Positions 30,961 through 39,466 of a stretch of 64,000 bases of DNA are shown piece by piece. The translations under genes and the position numbers were made by a program. The notes beneath the pieces were generated by a model. The model saw only the letters and a program-made list of their open reading frames with translations. It was not told where the DNA came from and ran no database searches. Positions within the stretch are counted from its first letter, which is position 1. Every line of letters begins with the position of its first letter. Origin of the DNA: JAXGXJ01 sp963829545 (lineage in GTDB: Bacteria; Actinomycetota; Thermoleophilia; RBG-16-64-13); assembly GCA_963829545.1 (NCBI GenBank), contig CAWHIX010000010.1, positions 124,001 to 188,000 on the forward strand. The letters run 5' to 3'.

Positions 30961-31221
30961 CTAGAGCTTGGCGAGGAGCCGCGCCACCTTCGACTTCTTG
31001 CGCGCCGCGTTATTGTCGTGGATAGCGTTGTTCGCGGCGGCCTTGTCGATGGTGGAGGTCAGCTTCTTGGCTGTCTGAGCAGCGGTATCGGCGTCGCCGG
31101 CCGTGATCGAATCTTTCAGGCGCCGGAAGTGCGTCTTGATGGACGACTTGTAGCGCAGGTTCTCCAGCCGTTGCCGCTGGGCGATACGCACCCGTTTGCG
31201 CTGCTGCTTTGTATTAGCCAA
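30961..31221 (-). CDS. rpsT: 30S ribosomal protein S20
   Basis: An 86-residue basic helical protein binding 16S rRNA: ANTKQQRKRVRIAQRQRLEN at the start, FRRLKDSI and the closing ARKKSKVARLL are typical of S20. The start codon is TTG, 8 nt after GGAGG; inefficient start codons are known for S20, whose synthesis is controlled translationally in other bacteria. It is convergent with holA and divergent from murJ. Confidence 0.95.
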   Translation of the reverse strand: MANTKQQRKRVRIAQRQRLENLRYKSSIKTHFRRLKDSITAGDADTAAQTAKKLTSTIDKAAANNAIHDNNAARKKSKVARLLAKL

Positions 31222-31261
31222 TCTTCATTCCTCCCGTCTTCCCTTCAAAGTCGCAGCAGTT

Positions 31262-31269
31262 TAGCATAG
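31262..31269. promoter_or_regulatory. Overlapping divergent -10 elements of rpsT and murJ
   Basis: The octamer TAGCATAG reads TAGCAT on the plus strand, 12 nt before the murJ ATG, and TATGCT on the minus strand, about 43 nt before the rpsT start. If both are real -10 boxes, polymerase binding at one excludes the other. Confidence 0.35.
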
Positions 31270-31279
31270 CCCCCACTAC

Positions 31280-32953
31280 ATGGGCAACGATACCAAGAGA
31301 CGACTCGCGACCGCCGCCGCCTTTCTGGTGCTGGCGACGGCAGGCTCACGCGTACTGGGTCTCATCCGCGAGATCGTCATGGTGTCGTATCTGGGCATGG
31401 GTGCCGAGATGGGCGCCTACACGGTGGCCAGCAAGGTCCCCAACCTGGTGCGCACTTTGCTGGCCGACACTGCCCTATCGGCTGCCTTCATCCCCGTCTT
31501 CTCTGCCCTGCTGGCGAAAGAGCGCCGCCGGGAGGCCTGGCAGGTGGCCTATACGGTCAGCGTGATGGCCACCGCCATCCTGGGGGTCATCACCGTGCTG
31601 GGGATGATCTTCGCTCCCCAGGTGGTGAAGGTGGTGGCCCCGGGGTTCAGCGACGACCCGGAGATCGTGGAACTCACCGTGCATCTGATGCGGGTGATGT
31701 TCCCGACCGTGGTGATCCTGGGGTTGGCGGGCATCGCCATGGGTATCCTCAACTCCTACAACCACTTCACCCTGCCGGCCCTCGCTCCGATCGTGTGGAA
31801 CCTGGTGATCATCGGTGTGCTGATCGCCTTCTCCGCCGATTACGGCTTCGAGGCGCTCGCCTGGGGCGTGCTCATAGGGACCGTCTTCGAGCTCTTGATG
31901 CAGGTGCCGGCTGTATGGAAGCGGCGCTGGAAACGGGGTCGACCCGCACTGGAGGCCGGCGGACCCGGCGCCGTTGACTCCGCCGCAGACGTCGGTGCGC
32001 CCTCTCCCTACCGTCTGGCACTGCGCAGCCCAGAGGTGCGGCGGGTGGGGATCCTCATCGGGCCCGTGATCCTCAGCCTGGGCATCATCAATTTCAACTC
32101 CTTCCTGGCTACCATCGTGGCCACTCTCATCAGCATCCCCGCACCCGGGATCATCGAGAGGGCGTTCCGTCTGTTCCAGCTTCCCCAGGGGATGTTCGCC
32201 ATCGCCATCGGCACCGTGCTTTTCCCGGCCTTCGCCCGTCACGCGGCCGTGGGCCGGATGGCCGAGTTCCGCGAAGACCTCTCCCTCGGCCTGCGCCAGA
32301 TCTTCTTTGCGACCCTGCCCTTCGCAGCGTTCTTCTCCGTGCTCGCCCTGCCCACCGTCCGTCTCATATACGAACACGGCAAGGTCACCCCCAGCGACAC
32401 CGAACTGGTGGCCACCGCCCTCCTGTTCTTCAGCGTGGGCATGGCCTTCGTGAGTGCCAGCACCCTGCTCAACCGCGCCTTCTACAGCATTCAGAAGCCC
32501 TGGATACCGCTGATCATGGGCGTGGGCAACCTCATCCTGAATGCGGTGCTCATGCTCCTTCTCTACAAGCCGCTCGGCGTGGGCGGCGTCACTCTCGCCA
32601 CCTCGGTGGTCAGCTTGGTCAACTTCTTCGGGCTCATGTTCCTGCTGGGCCCGCGCATCGGGGGTGTCGACGCGCGGAGGGTGGCTTGGTCGGCCGCCCG
32701 TTCGATAGTCGCTCTGGTGCCGCTGGCGATCGTCGCCTACGCCGTGTGGTGGGCTCTCGACTCGGCTCTCGGACAGTCGGTCTGGGCCCAGATCGTGGCC
32801 GTGGGCCTGGCCTATCTCGCCGGGGGTCTGGTCTACTGCCTTGCCGCCTGGGCCATGCGCATGACCGAATTGAAGGACATCATCGCTGTGATAAGGCGCC
32901 GCCGGCAGCCGCGGTCCACCGAGGAAGTGGTCGAGCGGGAGCGGGACGGATAA
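31280..32953 (+). CDS. murJ: Lipid II flippase MurJ
   Basis: Member of the MOP/MviN family that moves lipid II across the membrane for peptidoglycan synthesis. The 557-residue protein has about 14 hydrophobic segments, the N-terminal SRVLGLIREIVMVSYLG and the conserved Asp-Thr-Ala region LADTALSAAFIPVFS, with FRLFQLPQGMFAIAIGTVLFP in the middle; the short basic C terminus is cytoplasmic. There is no pseudokinase extension like that of mycobacterial MviN. The ATG at 31280 has no ribosome site and lies 12 nt from a TAGCAT hexamer. Confidence 0.93.
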   Translation: MGNDTKRRLATAAAFLVLATAGSRVLGLIREIVMVSYLGMGAEMGAYTVASKVPNLVRTLLADTALSAAFIPVFSALLAKERRREAWQVAYTVSVMATAILGVITVLGMIFAPQVVKVVAPGFSDDPEIVELTVHLMRVMFPTVVILGLAGIAMGILNSYNHFTLPALAPIVWNLVIIGVLIAFSADYGFEALAWGVLIGTVFELLMQVPAVWKRRWKRGRPALEAGGPGAVDSAADVGAPSPYRLALRSPEVRRVGILIGPVILSLGIINFNSFLATIVATLISIPAPGIIERAFRLFQLPQGMFAIAIGTVLFPAFARHAAVGRMAEFREDLSLGLRQIFFATLPFAAFFSVLALPTVRLIYEHGKVTPSDTELVATALLFFSVGMAFVSASTLLNRAFYSIQKPWIPLIMGVGNLILNAVLMLLLYKPLGVGGVTLATSVVSLVNFFGLMFLLGPRIGGVDARRVAWSAARSIVALVPLAIVAYAVWWALDSALGQSVWAQIVAVGLAYLAGGLVYCLAAWAMRMTELKDIIAVIRRRRQPRSTEEVVERERDG

Positions 32954-32963
32954 GGACTCTCGG

Positions 32964-33890
32964 TCACGTGGCCCGCTCGCACAGCAGGCCTGGGCCCGCT
33001 GCCGCCGATACTGTCAGGCGGTGCAGATCGACGAGGCCGTCGGCATCCAGGCCGGGCCCCAGGTAGCCGCCGGCGAGAACAAAGGCCACGGCCGCCACGT
33101 GGTCCTCGAGCCACGCGAACACCATGCGCTCGCGGGCAGCCAGGGTTTCCTGCGTGATGCCCGGAAGGGCCCCGGTGGAGCCGCCCTCGAAGGGATCCAT
33201 ACCGGCGTTGTAAAGGCAGAGGTCGAAACGGGGGCCGCGCGCTCCCAGTTCGTTCAGCGCCTTCTCGATCTCAAGGAGGTACCGTGCGCTCTCGTGCACG
33301 AGGCGCAGACTGATGCGCCCACCTGTCTCCTCCTCTACCGATCGAGGGTAGTAGTCGAACCTGTTGACCGCCACGTCCGCCTGATGGATGCGGGGATCCC
33401 CGGCGATCAGCGAGGCTGTGCCGCCGCCGCAGTGGGCGTCGAGATCGAGGATGAGCACCGTGCCTGCGCCGGCAGCAAGAGCTTCGCGAGCAGCAATGAC
33501 GAGCCCGTTGAAGGTGCAGAAACCGGCCCCGCTGCCTCGCCGTGCGTGGTGCAGGCCACTGGAAAGGGAGCCGGCCAGTCCGTGCTCCAGCGCGTGGAGC
33601 GCGGCCGCCACCACTCCACCGTTCGAGGCCAGAACCATCGGCCACAGCCCCGTATCCCACACGAACCCCTGTGACTCGGCCAGATAGCGGGGCGAGCCGG
33701 TCTGGACCGCTTGGGCATACGCAGGATCGTGCACCTGCACGACCTCATCCCAGGAAAGCGGACGGGGCGCGACCAACTCGATCCCGGCGACGGGGGAGTC
33801 GACGAGCGAGTCCGCCACCCACTTCGCCTTACGGGTGGTCTCGAAGGAATAGGCGGAGCCGACGTAGGCGGGGCTGTAGTAGAGGTTCAT
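32964..33890 (-). CDS. Histone-deacetylase-fold hydrolase
   Basis: A 308-residue protein of the arginase/deacetylase fold. Compared with classical members (the AcuC-like gene at 61183) the motifs are present but altered: SSGLHHARRGSGAGFCTFNGL corresponds to the GHH...F-N region, and LDLDAHCGGGTASL to the zinc-binding DxH. The final glycine-rich turn is LAGGYLGPG. A zinc-dependent deacylase is likely; the substrate is unknown. It is divergent from lepA with only 44 bp between the start codons, and its own -10-like TAGAAT is 7 nt from the ATG. Confidence 0.8.
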   Translation of the reverse strand: MNLYYSPAYVGSAYSFETTRKAKWVADSLVDSPVAGIELVAPRPLSWDEVVQVHDPAYAQAVQTGSPRYLAESQGFVWDTGLWPMVLASNGGVVAAALHALEHGLAGSLSSGLHHARRGSGAGFCTFNGLVIAAREALAAGAGTVLILDLDAHCGGGTASLIAGDPRIHQADVAVNRFDYYPRSVEEETGGRISLRLVHESARYLLEIEKALNELGARGPRFDLCLYNAGMDPFEGGSTGALPGITQETLAARERMVFAWLEDHVAAVAFVLAGGYLGPGLDADGLVDLHRLTVSAAAGPGLLCERAT

Positions 33891-33897
33891 CCCTGAG

Positions 33898-33925
33898 ATT
33901 CTAGCGGGGCGCGTTGCGCTAGAAT
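33898..33925. promoter_or_regulatory. Palindromic divergent promoter between deacetylase gene and lepA
   Basis: ATTCTAGCG (33898-33906) and CGCTAGAAT (33917-33925) are a perfect 9-bp inverted repeat around a 10-nt centre. Each arm contains TAGAAT reading outward, 7 nt from the deacetylase ATG and 9 nt from the lepA ATG. The element can be read as two mirror-image leaderless promoters or as an operator covering both. Confidence 0.55.
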
Positions 33926-33934
33926 ACTCCCCCT

Positions 33935-35755
33935 ATGGCGCGCTTCGAGCACATCCGCAACTTCTCCATCATCGCCCACATCGACCACGGGAAGTCGACG
34001 CTGGCCGACCGCATCCTCCAGATCACCAACACGGTGGCCGAGCGGGAGATGCGCGAGCAGGTCCTCGACCGCATGGACTTGGAGCGCGAGCGGGGTATCA
34101 CCATCAAGGCGCAGGCCGTCCGCATCTACTATCACGCCGACGATGGCAACGAATACCAGTTCAACCTCATCGACACTCCCGGTCACGTGGACTTCACCTA
34201 CGAGGTCTCGCGCAGCCTGGCTGCCTGCGAGGGAGCCATCCTGGTTGTCGACGCCACGCAGGGCGTCGAAGCTCAGACCCTGGCCAACACCCTTCTGGCG
34301 CTTGAGAACGACCTCGAGATCGTGCCCGTGCTGAACAAGATCGACCTTCCCGGGGCCGAGCCGGACAAACGGGCGGAAGAGATCGCGAGCGTCATCGGCT
34401 GCTCGCTCTCCGAGATCCTGCAGATCTCGGCCAAGACCGGCGAGGGCGTGCCGGCGGTGCTGGAGGCCGTGGTGAAGCGCATCCCTCCGCCGCAGGGCGA
34501 TCTGGACGGACCTCCGCGCGCCCTCATCTTCGACTCCGTCTACGACCAGTACCGCGGCGCAGTGGCTTTCGTGCGCGTGCGCGACGGCAGGTTCCGCAAG
34601 GACGACCCCCTCCTGGCCATGGTCACGCAACGGCGCACCGACACCGAAGAGGTGGGCATCTTCAGTCCCGACATGCTGAAGACGGAGGTCCTGAGCGCCG
34701 GTGAGGTCGGCTACATCATTCCCGGGATCAAAGAGGTCGCCGACCTGCGCGTGGGCGACACCCTCACGAGCGGCCGTCGGCCGGCTGCCGAACCGCTGCC
34801 CGGCTATCGCGAGATCACGCCCATGGTCTTCTGTGGACTTTTCCCCATCGACGGTGAGGACTACCCCGAATTGCGCGATGCGCTGGAGAAGCTCAAGCTC
34901 AACGACGCGTCGCTCTTCTACGAGCCCGAGACTTCCAAGGCACTGGGCTTCGGCTTCCGCTGCGGCTTCCTGGGGCTCCTGCACATGGAGATCATCCGCG
35001 AGCGACTGGAGCGCGAGTTCGGCCTCGACCTGCTGGCCACCACTCCCAACGTGCGCTACGAGATCGAGATGGTCACCGGCGAGGTGCTGTCCATCAGCAA
35101 TCCCGTCGATTTCCCCGAATCGGGTTCGATACAGGAAGTGCGCGAGCCCTACATCGCCGCCACCATCCTGGTCCCGTCGGAGTTCGTGGGGCCGGTCATG
35201 GAGCTCTGCAACGACAAGCGCGGCCGTTTCACGCACCTGGAGTACCTGACCTCCGAGCGGGTGCGTCTTGACTACGACCTGCCGCTGGCCGAGATCGTGC
35301 TGGACTTCTTCGATCTGCTGAAGACGCGCAGCAAGGGATACGCCAGCCTGGACTACGAGCTCAAGGACTTCGAGCCCGGGGATCTGGTGCGCCTCGATAT
35401 CCGCATCGCGGGCGAGATAGTGGACGCGCTGAGTCTCATCGTGCACGCCGACCGAGCCTACGCCATCGGACGCGGTCTGGCCGAGCGCCTGCGCAAGCAG
35501 ATCCCCCGGCAGATGTTCGAAGTGGCCATACAGGCGGCAGTGGGCAGCCGCATCATAGCCCGGGAGAGCGTCGCCCCACTGAGGAAGGACGTGCTGGCCA
35601 AATGTTACGGGGGCGACATCAGCCGCAAGCGCAAGCTGCTCGAGAAGCAGAAGGCCGGCAAGAAGCGCATGAAGATGGTGGGCACCGTTGAGATTCCCCA
35701 GGAGGCCTTCCTTGCCGTCCTCGACCTGGGTGGGCCCAAGGAAAGCAAGAAATGA
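33935..35755 (+). CDS. lepA: Elongation factor 4 (LepA)
   Basis: Translational GTPase acting on stalled or mistranslocated ribosomes and in 30S assembly. G1 is AHIDHGKST, G2 contains RGITIKAQ, G3 DTPGH, G4 NKID; then EF-G-like domains II, III and V and the LepA-specific C-terminal domain ending in KRKLLEKQKAGKKRMK. The 606-residue length is exact for the family. A TAGAAT box ends 9 nt before the ATG and no ribosome site is present, so a leaderless transcript is likely. The stop overlaps the next start. Confidence 0.97.
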   Translation: MARFEHIRNFSIIAHIDHGKSTLADRILQITNTVAEREMREQVLDRMDLERERGITIKAQAVRIYYHADDGNEYQFNLIDTPGHVDFTYEVSRSLAACEGAILVVDATQGVEAQTLANTLLALENDLEIVPVLNKIDLPGAEPDKRAEEIASVIGCSLSEILQISAKTGEGVPAVLEAVVKRIPPPQGDLDGPPRALIFDSVYDQYRGAVAFVRVRDGRFRKDDPLLAMVTQRRTDTEEVGIFSPDMLKTEVLSAGEVGYIIPGIKEVADLRVGDTLTSGRRPAAEPLPGYREITPMVFCGLFPIDGEDYPELRDALEKLKLNDASLFYEPETSKALGFGFRCGFLGLLHMEIIRERLEREFGLDLLATTPNVRYEIEMVTGEVLSISNPVDFPESGSIQEVREPYIAATILVPSEFVGPVMELCNDKRGRFTHLEYLTSERVRLDYDLPLAEIVLDFFDLLKTRSKGYASLDYELKDFEPGDLVRLDIRIAGEIVDALSLIVHADRAYAIGRGLAERLRKQIPRQMFEVAIQAAVGSRIIARESVAPLRKDVLAKCYGGDISRKRKLLEKQKAGKKRMKMVGTVEIPQEAFLAVLDLGGPKESKK

Positions 35756-36003
35756 ACCTCGAGTACGTAGTGCTGGGGGTGGTCCTCATCGTGATGGGGG
35801 CGGTGCAGACCTGGCTTCGCCACGGGCCCTGGGCCAAGCAGGAGAAGGAAGACGAAGAGCAGGGCGCGACTCGGCCTGCGGAGGTGAGCTCGGGCGGCCG
35901 GCTGCGCAGCGGCCGCCGCTGGGAGTCTTGGACGGCCGTGATGGGGGGAGTCGGGATCGTCTTGGGCATCGTTCTGGTGGTGATGGGGCTGACGGGGTCG
36001 TAG
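35752..36003 (+). CDS. Small two-TM membrane protein, unknown function
   Basis: An 83-residue protein with one hydrophobic helix at each end (LEYVVLGVVLIVMGAVQTWL and MGGVGIVLGIVLVVMGL) separated by a charged loop of about 35 residues. Both termini probably face the same side. No family is recognised. Its ATG overlaps the lepA stop (ATGA), so it should be made with LepA; hemW starts 52 nt downstream. Confidence 0.7.
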   Translation: MNLEYVVLGVVLIVMGAVQTWLRHGPWAKQEKEDEEQGATRPAEVSSGGRLRSGRRWESWTAVMGGVGIVLGIVLVVMGLTGS

Positions 36004-36055
36004 CTGGAGGCGACAAGCGGCGCGCGCCTGCGGCGCGCGCCCGGACGGCGGCCGG

Positions 36056-37244
36056 ATGAAGCACCTGTACGTCCACATACCCTTCTGTCGCTCGCGCTGC
36101 GGGTACTGCGACTTCGCCTCGGAGCCCTTGGGTCCCCATCTGCGCGCCGGGCGCGTTGATGCCTACCTGGACGCTCTGCGGGCCGAATTGGCAGACCGAG
36201 GCGCGTCTTTGGAACTACCGGTGGAGACCATATATTTGGGCGGCGGCACCCCTACCGCTCTTCCGCGACGCGCCCTCCTCGAACTTGTAGCCGATCTGGC
36301 CGAGTTGCTAGCAGCCAGGTGCGGCGGATGCCGCGGCGCAGGCGGCAGCCGACCCGGCATCTCAGCCCCGCGCGGCCTCCGGCGCCGGTGGCAGTCCTGA
36401 GTTCACCGTGGAGGCCAACCCCGGGACTCTCGACCCCAGTCTTCTCGACGATCTGCGCGCCGCCGGAGTGACGCGTCTCTCGCTCGGGGTCCAGTCCTTC
36501 TCACCGGCGCTGCGCGCCGCCCTCGGCCGCCGCGTCACGCAGGGGGAGGTGGAGGCCTCGCTGGCTGCCATGTCGGCCGCTCGCTGGCGGGAGTGGAACA
36601 TCGATCTGGTGTTCGGCATCCCCGGACAGAGCTGGGCCGACGCGGCCGGCGACATCGACGCCGCTGCTGCAGCCGGACCCACCCACATCTCCCTCTACGA
36701 TCTCACCTACACCCGCGACTTCGCCTCTCGCGTGGCCCGGACCATGGGTCCGGCGGCGCGCAGCCTGGCTGGCTCTTTCGCGGAGGAGTATCTGGCCAGG
36801 GCGGTATCTCGTCTTGAAGAGGCCGGCTACCGGCGCTACGAGGTGTCGAACTTCGCCCGCCCGGGACACGGGTGCCGGCACAACCTGGCCTACTGGCGCG
36901 GCGAAGACTATCTGGGCGTCGGCGCTTCCGCAGTGTCCACGGTCGTCGGCGAGCGACGCACCAACCCGCGCACGGTGACTTCCTATCTGGCCGGCGACCC
37001 GCCGGAGATGGAGGATCTCAGTCCCTTCACGCGCGTGTGGGAGCGGGCCATGCTCGGTCTGCGAACGACGGATGGAGTGGGGGAGGACGAGGTCCGAGCG
37101 GCGCTCGATCCGGCCCAACTCGGGCACCTCCTGGAGCAGGGATGTGTGGAGAGACGGTGTGGTAAACTGCGCTTGAATCCAGGGTTTATGGACGTTAGCA
37201 ACAGCGTCCTTGCGGCCCTTCTCCAGACTCCAGATGGTAGCTAA
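36056..37244 (+). CDS. hemW: Radical SAM protein HemW (coproporphyrinogen dehydrogenase-like), one frameshift
   Basis: HemW is a heme-binding radical SAM protein related to HemN, thought to act as a heme chaperone. The iron-sulfur motif is PFCRSRCGYCDF (CxxxCxxC), followed by YLGGGTPTAL and, after the break, FTVEANPG, LSLGVQSF, NIDLVFGIPGQ and the HemW C-terminal segment NLAYWRGEDYLGVGASA. The frame shifts between about 36311 and 36320; removing one base joins an Ala-rich insert to PEFTVEANP. Restored length is about 395. Placement between lepA and hrcA is conserved in many Gram-positive genomes. Confidence 0.9.
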
Positions 37245-37262
37245 GCCATACAGCCGCGGGCT

Positions 37263-38306
37263 ATGACACTCACAGAGAGACAACGTGCGATCCTGAACGC
37301 CGTCACCGAGCGCTACATCGGCTCGGGTTGCCCCGTGCCGTCCAAGGAACTGGCAGGAGCAGCCGGCCTGAGCGTCTCATCATCCACGGTGCGGAACGAA
37401 CTCGCCGCTCTTGAGGAGCGGGGCTACCTCACCCATCCGCACACCTCTGCCGGCCGCGTCCCCACCGACCTCGGCTACAGGGAGTACGTCGACCGGCTTA
37501 TCAGCAGCCCTTCGCGCTCCCTAAGTCGCCCGCAGGGTACAGCTCTCGCGGGGATGTTGAGCGAAGACCTGGCCGGCGAGATCGACACCGCCCTGCAGCG
37601 GGCTACCGAGGCCATGTCGCGGGCCACCAACCTGCTCGCTCTCGCGCTGGCTCCGCGGGTCAGCGGGGCCAGGTTGTGCCACGTCGAACTGCTCACCCTC
37701 CATGCCGACGAACTCATGTACGTCTTCATCGTCTCCACCGGTGGGGTCATGAAGGGCGTCGTCGAGTGGCCGCGTCCCATCGATCCCGGCCTGGTGGAGT
37801 GGGCACGCACCTATCTCAACGAGACTCTCAACGAGCACACCCTCACGGTGCGTCTGATCAGGCGCGCTCTGGAGAACCCCGAGCTCAGTCCCCGCGAGGC
37901 CGACTTTCTGCGTGGTCTGTCTCCTGCCTTCGAGCGCCTGGTCGACGAGCAGTACGGGGAGGAGATGTTCGTCGGCGGCGCCTCTCGTCTTCTGGCCGAG
38001 CCGCGGCTCCAGGATGTCGGCTCGTTGCGCGACCTACTGCTGCTTCTGGAAGAACGCTTCCTTCTTCTGCGCGTCCTGCGGACGGCTCTGGGCAGCGGAA
38101 CCGTGGTCGTGCGCATCGGCAGCGAGCACGAGGCCACGGAGTTGCAGCCTTTCTCGATCGTGGCCGCCAGCTACGGCCTTCCACAGCGGCGCCTGGGCAC
38201 AGTGAGCCTCGTCGGGCCGACCCGCATGAACTACGAAACGGCCATCGCCACAGTACGGGAGACGGCTCAGCTCCTGTCCGAGCTGGTCGGGGAGCGATAC
38301 GAATGA
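37263..38306 (+). CDS. hrcA: Heat-inducible transcription repressor HrcA
   Basis: Repressor of class I heat-shock genes, binding CIRCE elements and needing GroEL. The N-terminal winged helix (TERQRAILNAVTERYIGSG, SSSTVRNELAALEERGYL) is followed by the GAF-like domain and dimerisation region; the C terminus VGPTRMNYETAIATV is a family hallmark. 347 residues is normal. I see no CIRCE inverted repeat (TTAGCACTC-N9-GAGTGCTAA) upstream, so this operon may not be autoregulated. The stop overlaps dnaJ (ATGA). Confidence 0.95.
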   Translation: MTLTERQRAILNAVTERYIGSGCPVPSKELAGAAGLSVSSSTVRNELAALEERGYLTHPHTSAGRVPTDLGYREYVDRLISSPSRSLSRPQGTALAGMLSEDLAGEIDTALQRATEAMSRATNLLALALAPRVSGARLCHVELLTLHADELMYVFIVSTGGVMKGVVEWPRPIDPGLVEWARTYLNETLNEHTLTVRLIRRALENPELSPREADFLRGLSPAFERLVDEQYGEEMFVGGASRLLAEPRLQDVGSLRDLLLLLEERFLLLRVLRTALGSGTVVVRIGSEHEATELQPFSIVAASYGLPQRRLGTVSLVGPTRMNYETAIATVRETAQLLSELVGERYE

Positions 38307-39466
38307 AACGCGACTACTACGAGGTCCTCGGTGTCCCGCGCGATGCCGACATGCAGCAGATCAAGAAGGCCTATCGAAAGCTGGCCCGGGAACACCATCC
38401 CGACGTCAACGATCACGACCCGCAGTGCGAGGAGAAGTTCAAGGAGGCCACCGAGGCCTACGAGGTACTCGGCGACGACGAAAAGCGCAACCTGTACGAT
38501 GCCTATGGGCACGATGGCCTGCGGCGTGGGGCCGGTCCCGGAGCTGGTCCCGAGGGATTCGCGGGTTTTGGCGACATCTTCGAGAACATCTTCGGCTCTT
38601 TCGGGGGCGGAGGTTTCGGGGGCGGTGCTTTCGGCGGTTTCGGAGGCGGCTTCGGGGGCGGCAGACCGGCGGGACCGGCCAGGGGAGACGACCTCGCCGT
38701 CGAGATCGAGCTCACCCTCGAAGAGGCGGCTTTCGGAGTAGAGAAAGAGATCACCTTCCGGGCGCAGACGGTCTGCGCCGCCTGTGAGGGCATGGGGACC
38801 ACCGATCCTTCGTCGGTGAAGACATGTCCGCAGTGTCAGGGCGCTGGGCGGGTGCGCACCGTCCGGCAAACATTGCTGGGACAGTTCGTGCAGACGGGCC
38901 TCTGCCTGCAGTGCGGCGGCCGGGGCAAGGTAGTCGAGTCGCCCTGTGCCGAGTGCGACGGCGCCGGACGAGAGGTGGCGGAGCGAGAAGTCACCATACG
39001 CATCCCGGCGGGGATAGACACGGGCCAGCGCGTACGCGTCAGCGGCCGGGGCGGAGCTGGAGAGCGAGGGGCAGGATCCGGCGATCTGTACGTGAGGGTG
39101 GTCGTGGAGCCTCACGAGTCGTTCGAGCGGCACAACGACGACATCCTCTACCAGGTCGACCTGACCATGGTGCAGGCGGCCCTTGGGGCCACCATCTCCG
39201 TCCCGACGCTGGAGGGCGAGGAGGAGGTCGACTTCGAGGCCGGGACTCAGCCGGGAGACGTCAAGGTCCTTCGGGGCAAAGGCGTCAAGCATCTGAACGG
39301 GCATGGGCGGGGCGATCAGCAGATCGTGGTGCGGGTGATCATCCCCTACGACCTCGAGGACGAGCAGCGGCGGCTTCTTGAGGACTTCGACTCCTGCTGC
39401 GGTGCGGAGCACTACACCGAGCGGCCCGAGGGCGTACTCAGCAAGCTGCGCGGTCTCTTCCGATGA
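38303..39466 (+). CDS. dnaJ: Chaperone DnaJ
   Basis: Hsp40 co-chaperone of DnaK. It has the J domain with HPD in REHHPDVND, a Gly/Phe-rich region (about residues 75-125), four zinc-finger repeats (CAACEGMG, CPQCQGAG, CLQCGGRG, CAECDGAG) and the C-terminal substrate-binding domains; 387 residues in total. The ATG overlaps the hrcA stop; the longer open frame upstream is out of frame with hrcA and not coding. The hrcA-linked DnaJ corresponds to DnaJ2 of Actinobacteria; dnaK and grpE are not in this window. Confidence 0.95.
   Translation: MKRDYYEVLGVPRDADMQQIKKAYRKLAREHHPDVNDHDPQCEEKFKEATEAYEVLGDDEKRNLYDAYGHDGLRRGAGPGAGPEGFAGFGDIFENIFGSFGGGGFGGGAFGGFGGGFGGGRPAGPARGDDLAVEIELTLEEAAFGVEKEITFRAQTVCAACEGMGTTDPSSVKTCPQCQGAGRVRTVRQTLLGQFVQTGLCLQCGGRGKVVESPCAECDGAGREVAEREVTIRIPAGIDTGQRVRVSGRGGAGERGAGSGDLYVRVVVEPHESFERHNDDILYQVDLTMVQAALGATISVPTLEGEEEVDFEAGTQPGDVKVLRGKGVKHLNGHGRGDQQIVVRVIIPYDLEDEQRRLLEDFDSCCGAEHYTERPEGVLSKLRGLFR

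Noticed and set aside
33887..35446. 519-codon minus-strand frame under lepA
   Set aside because: Shadow of a complete, canonical lepA.
37100..37262. CIRCE operator before hrcA
   Set aside because: No TTAGCACTC-N9-GAGTGCTAA repeat or recognisable variant in this interval.
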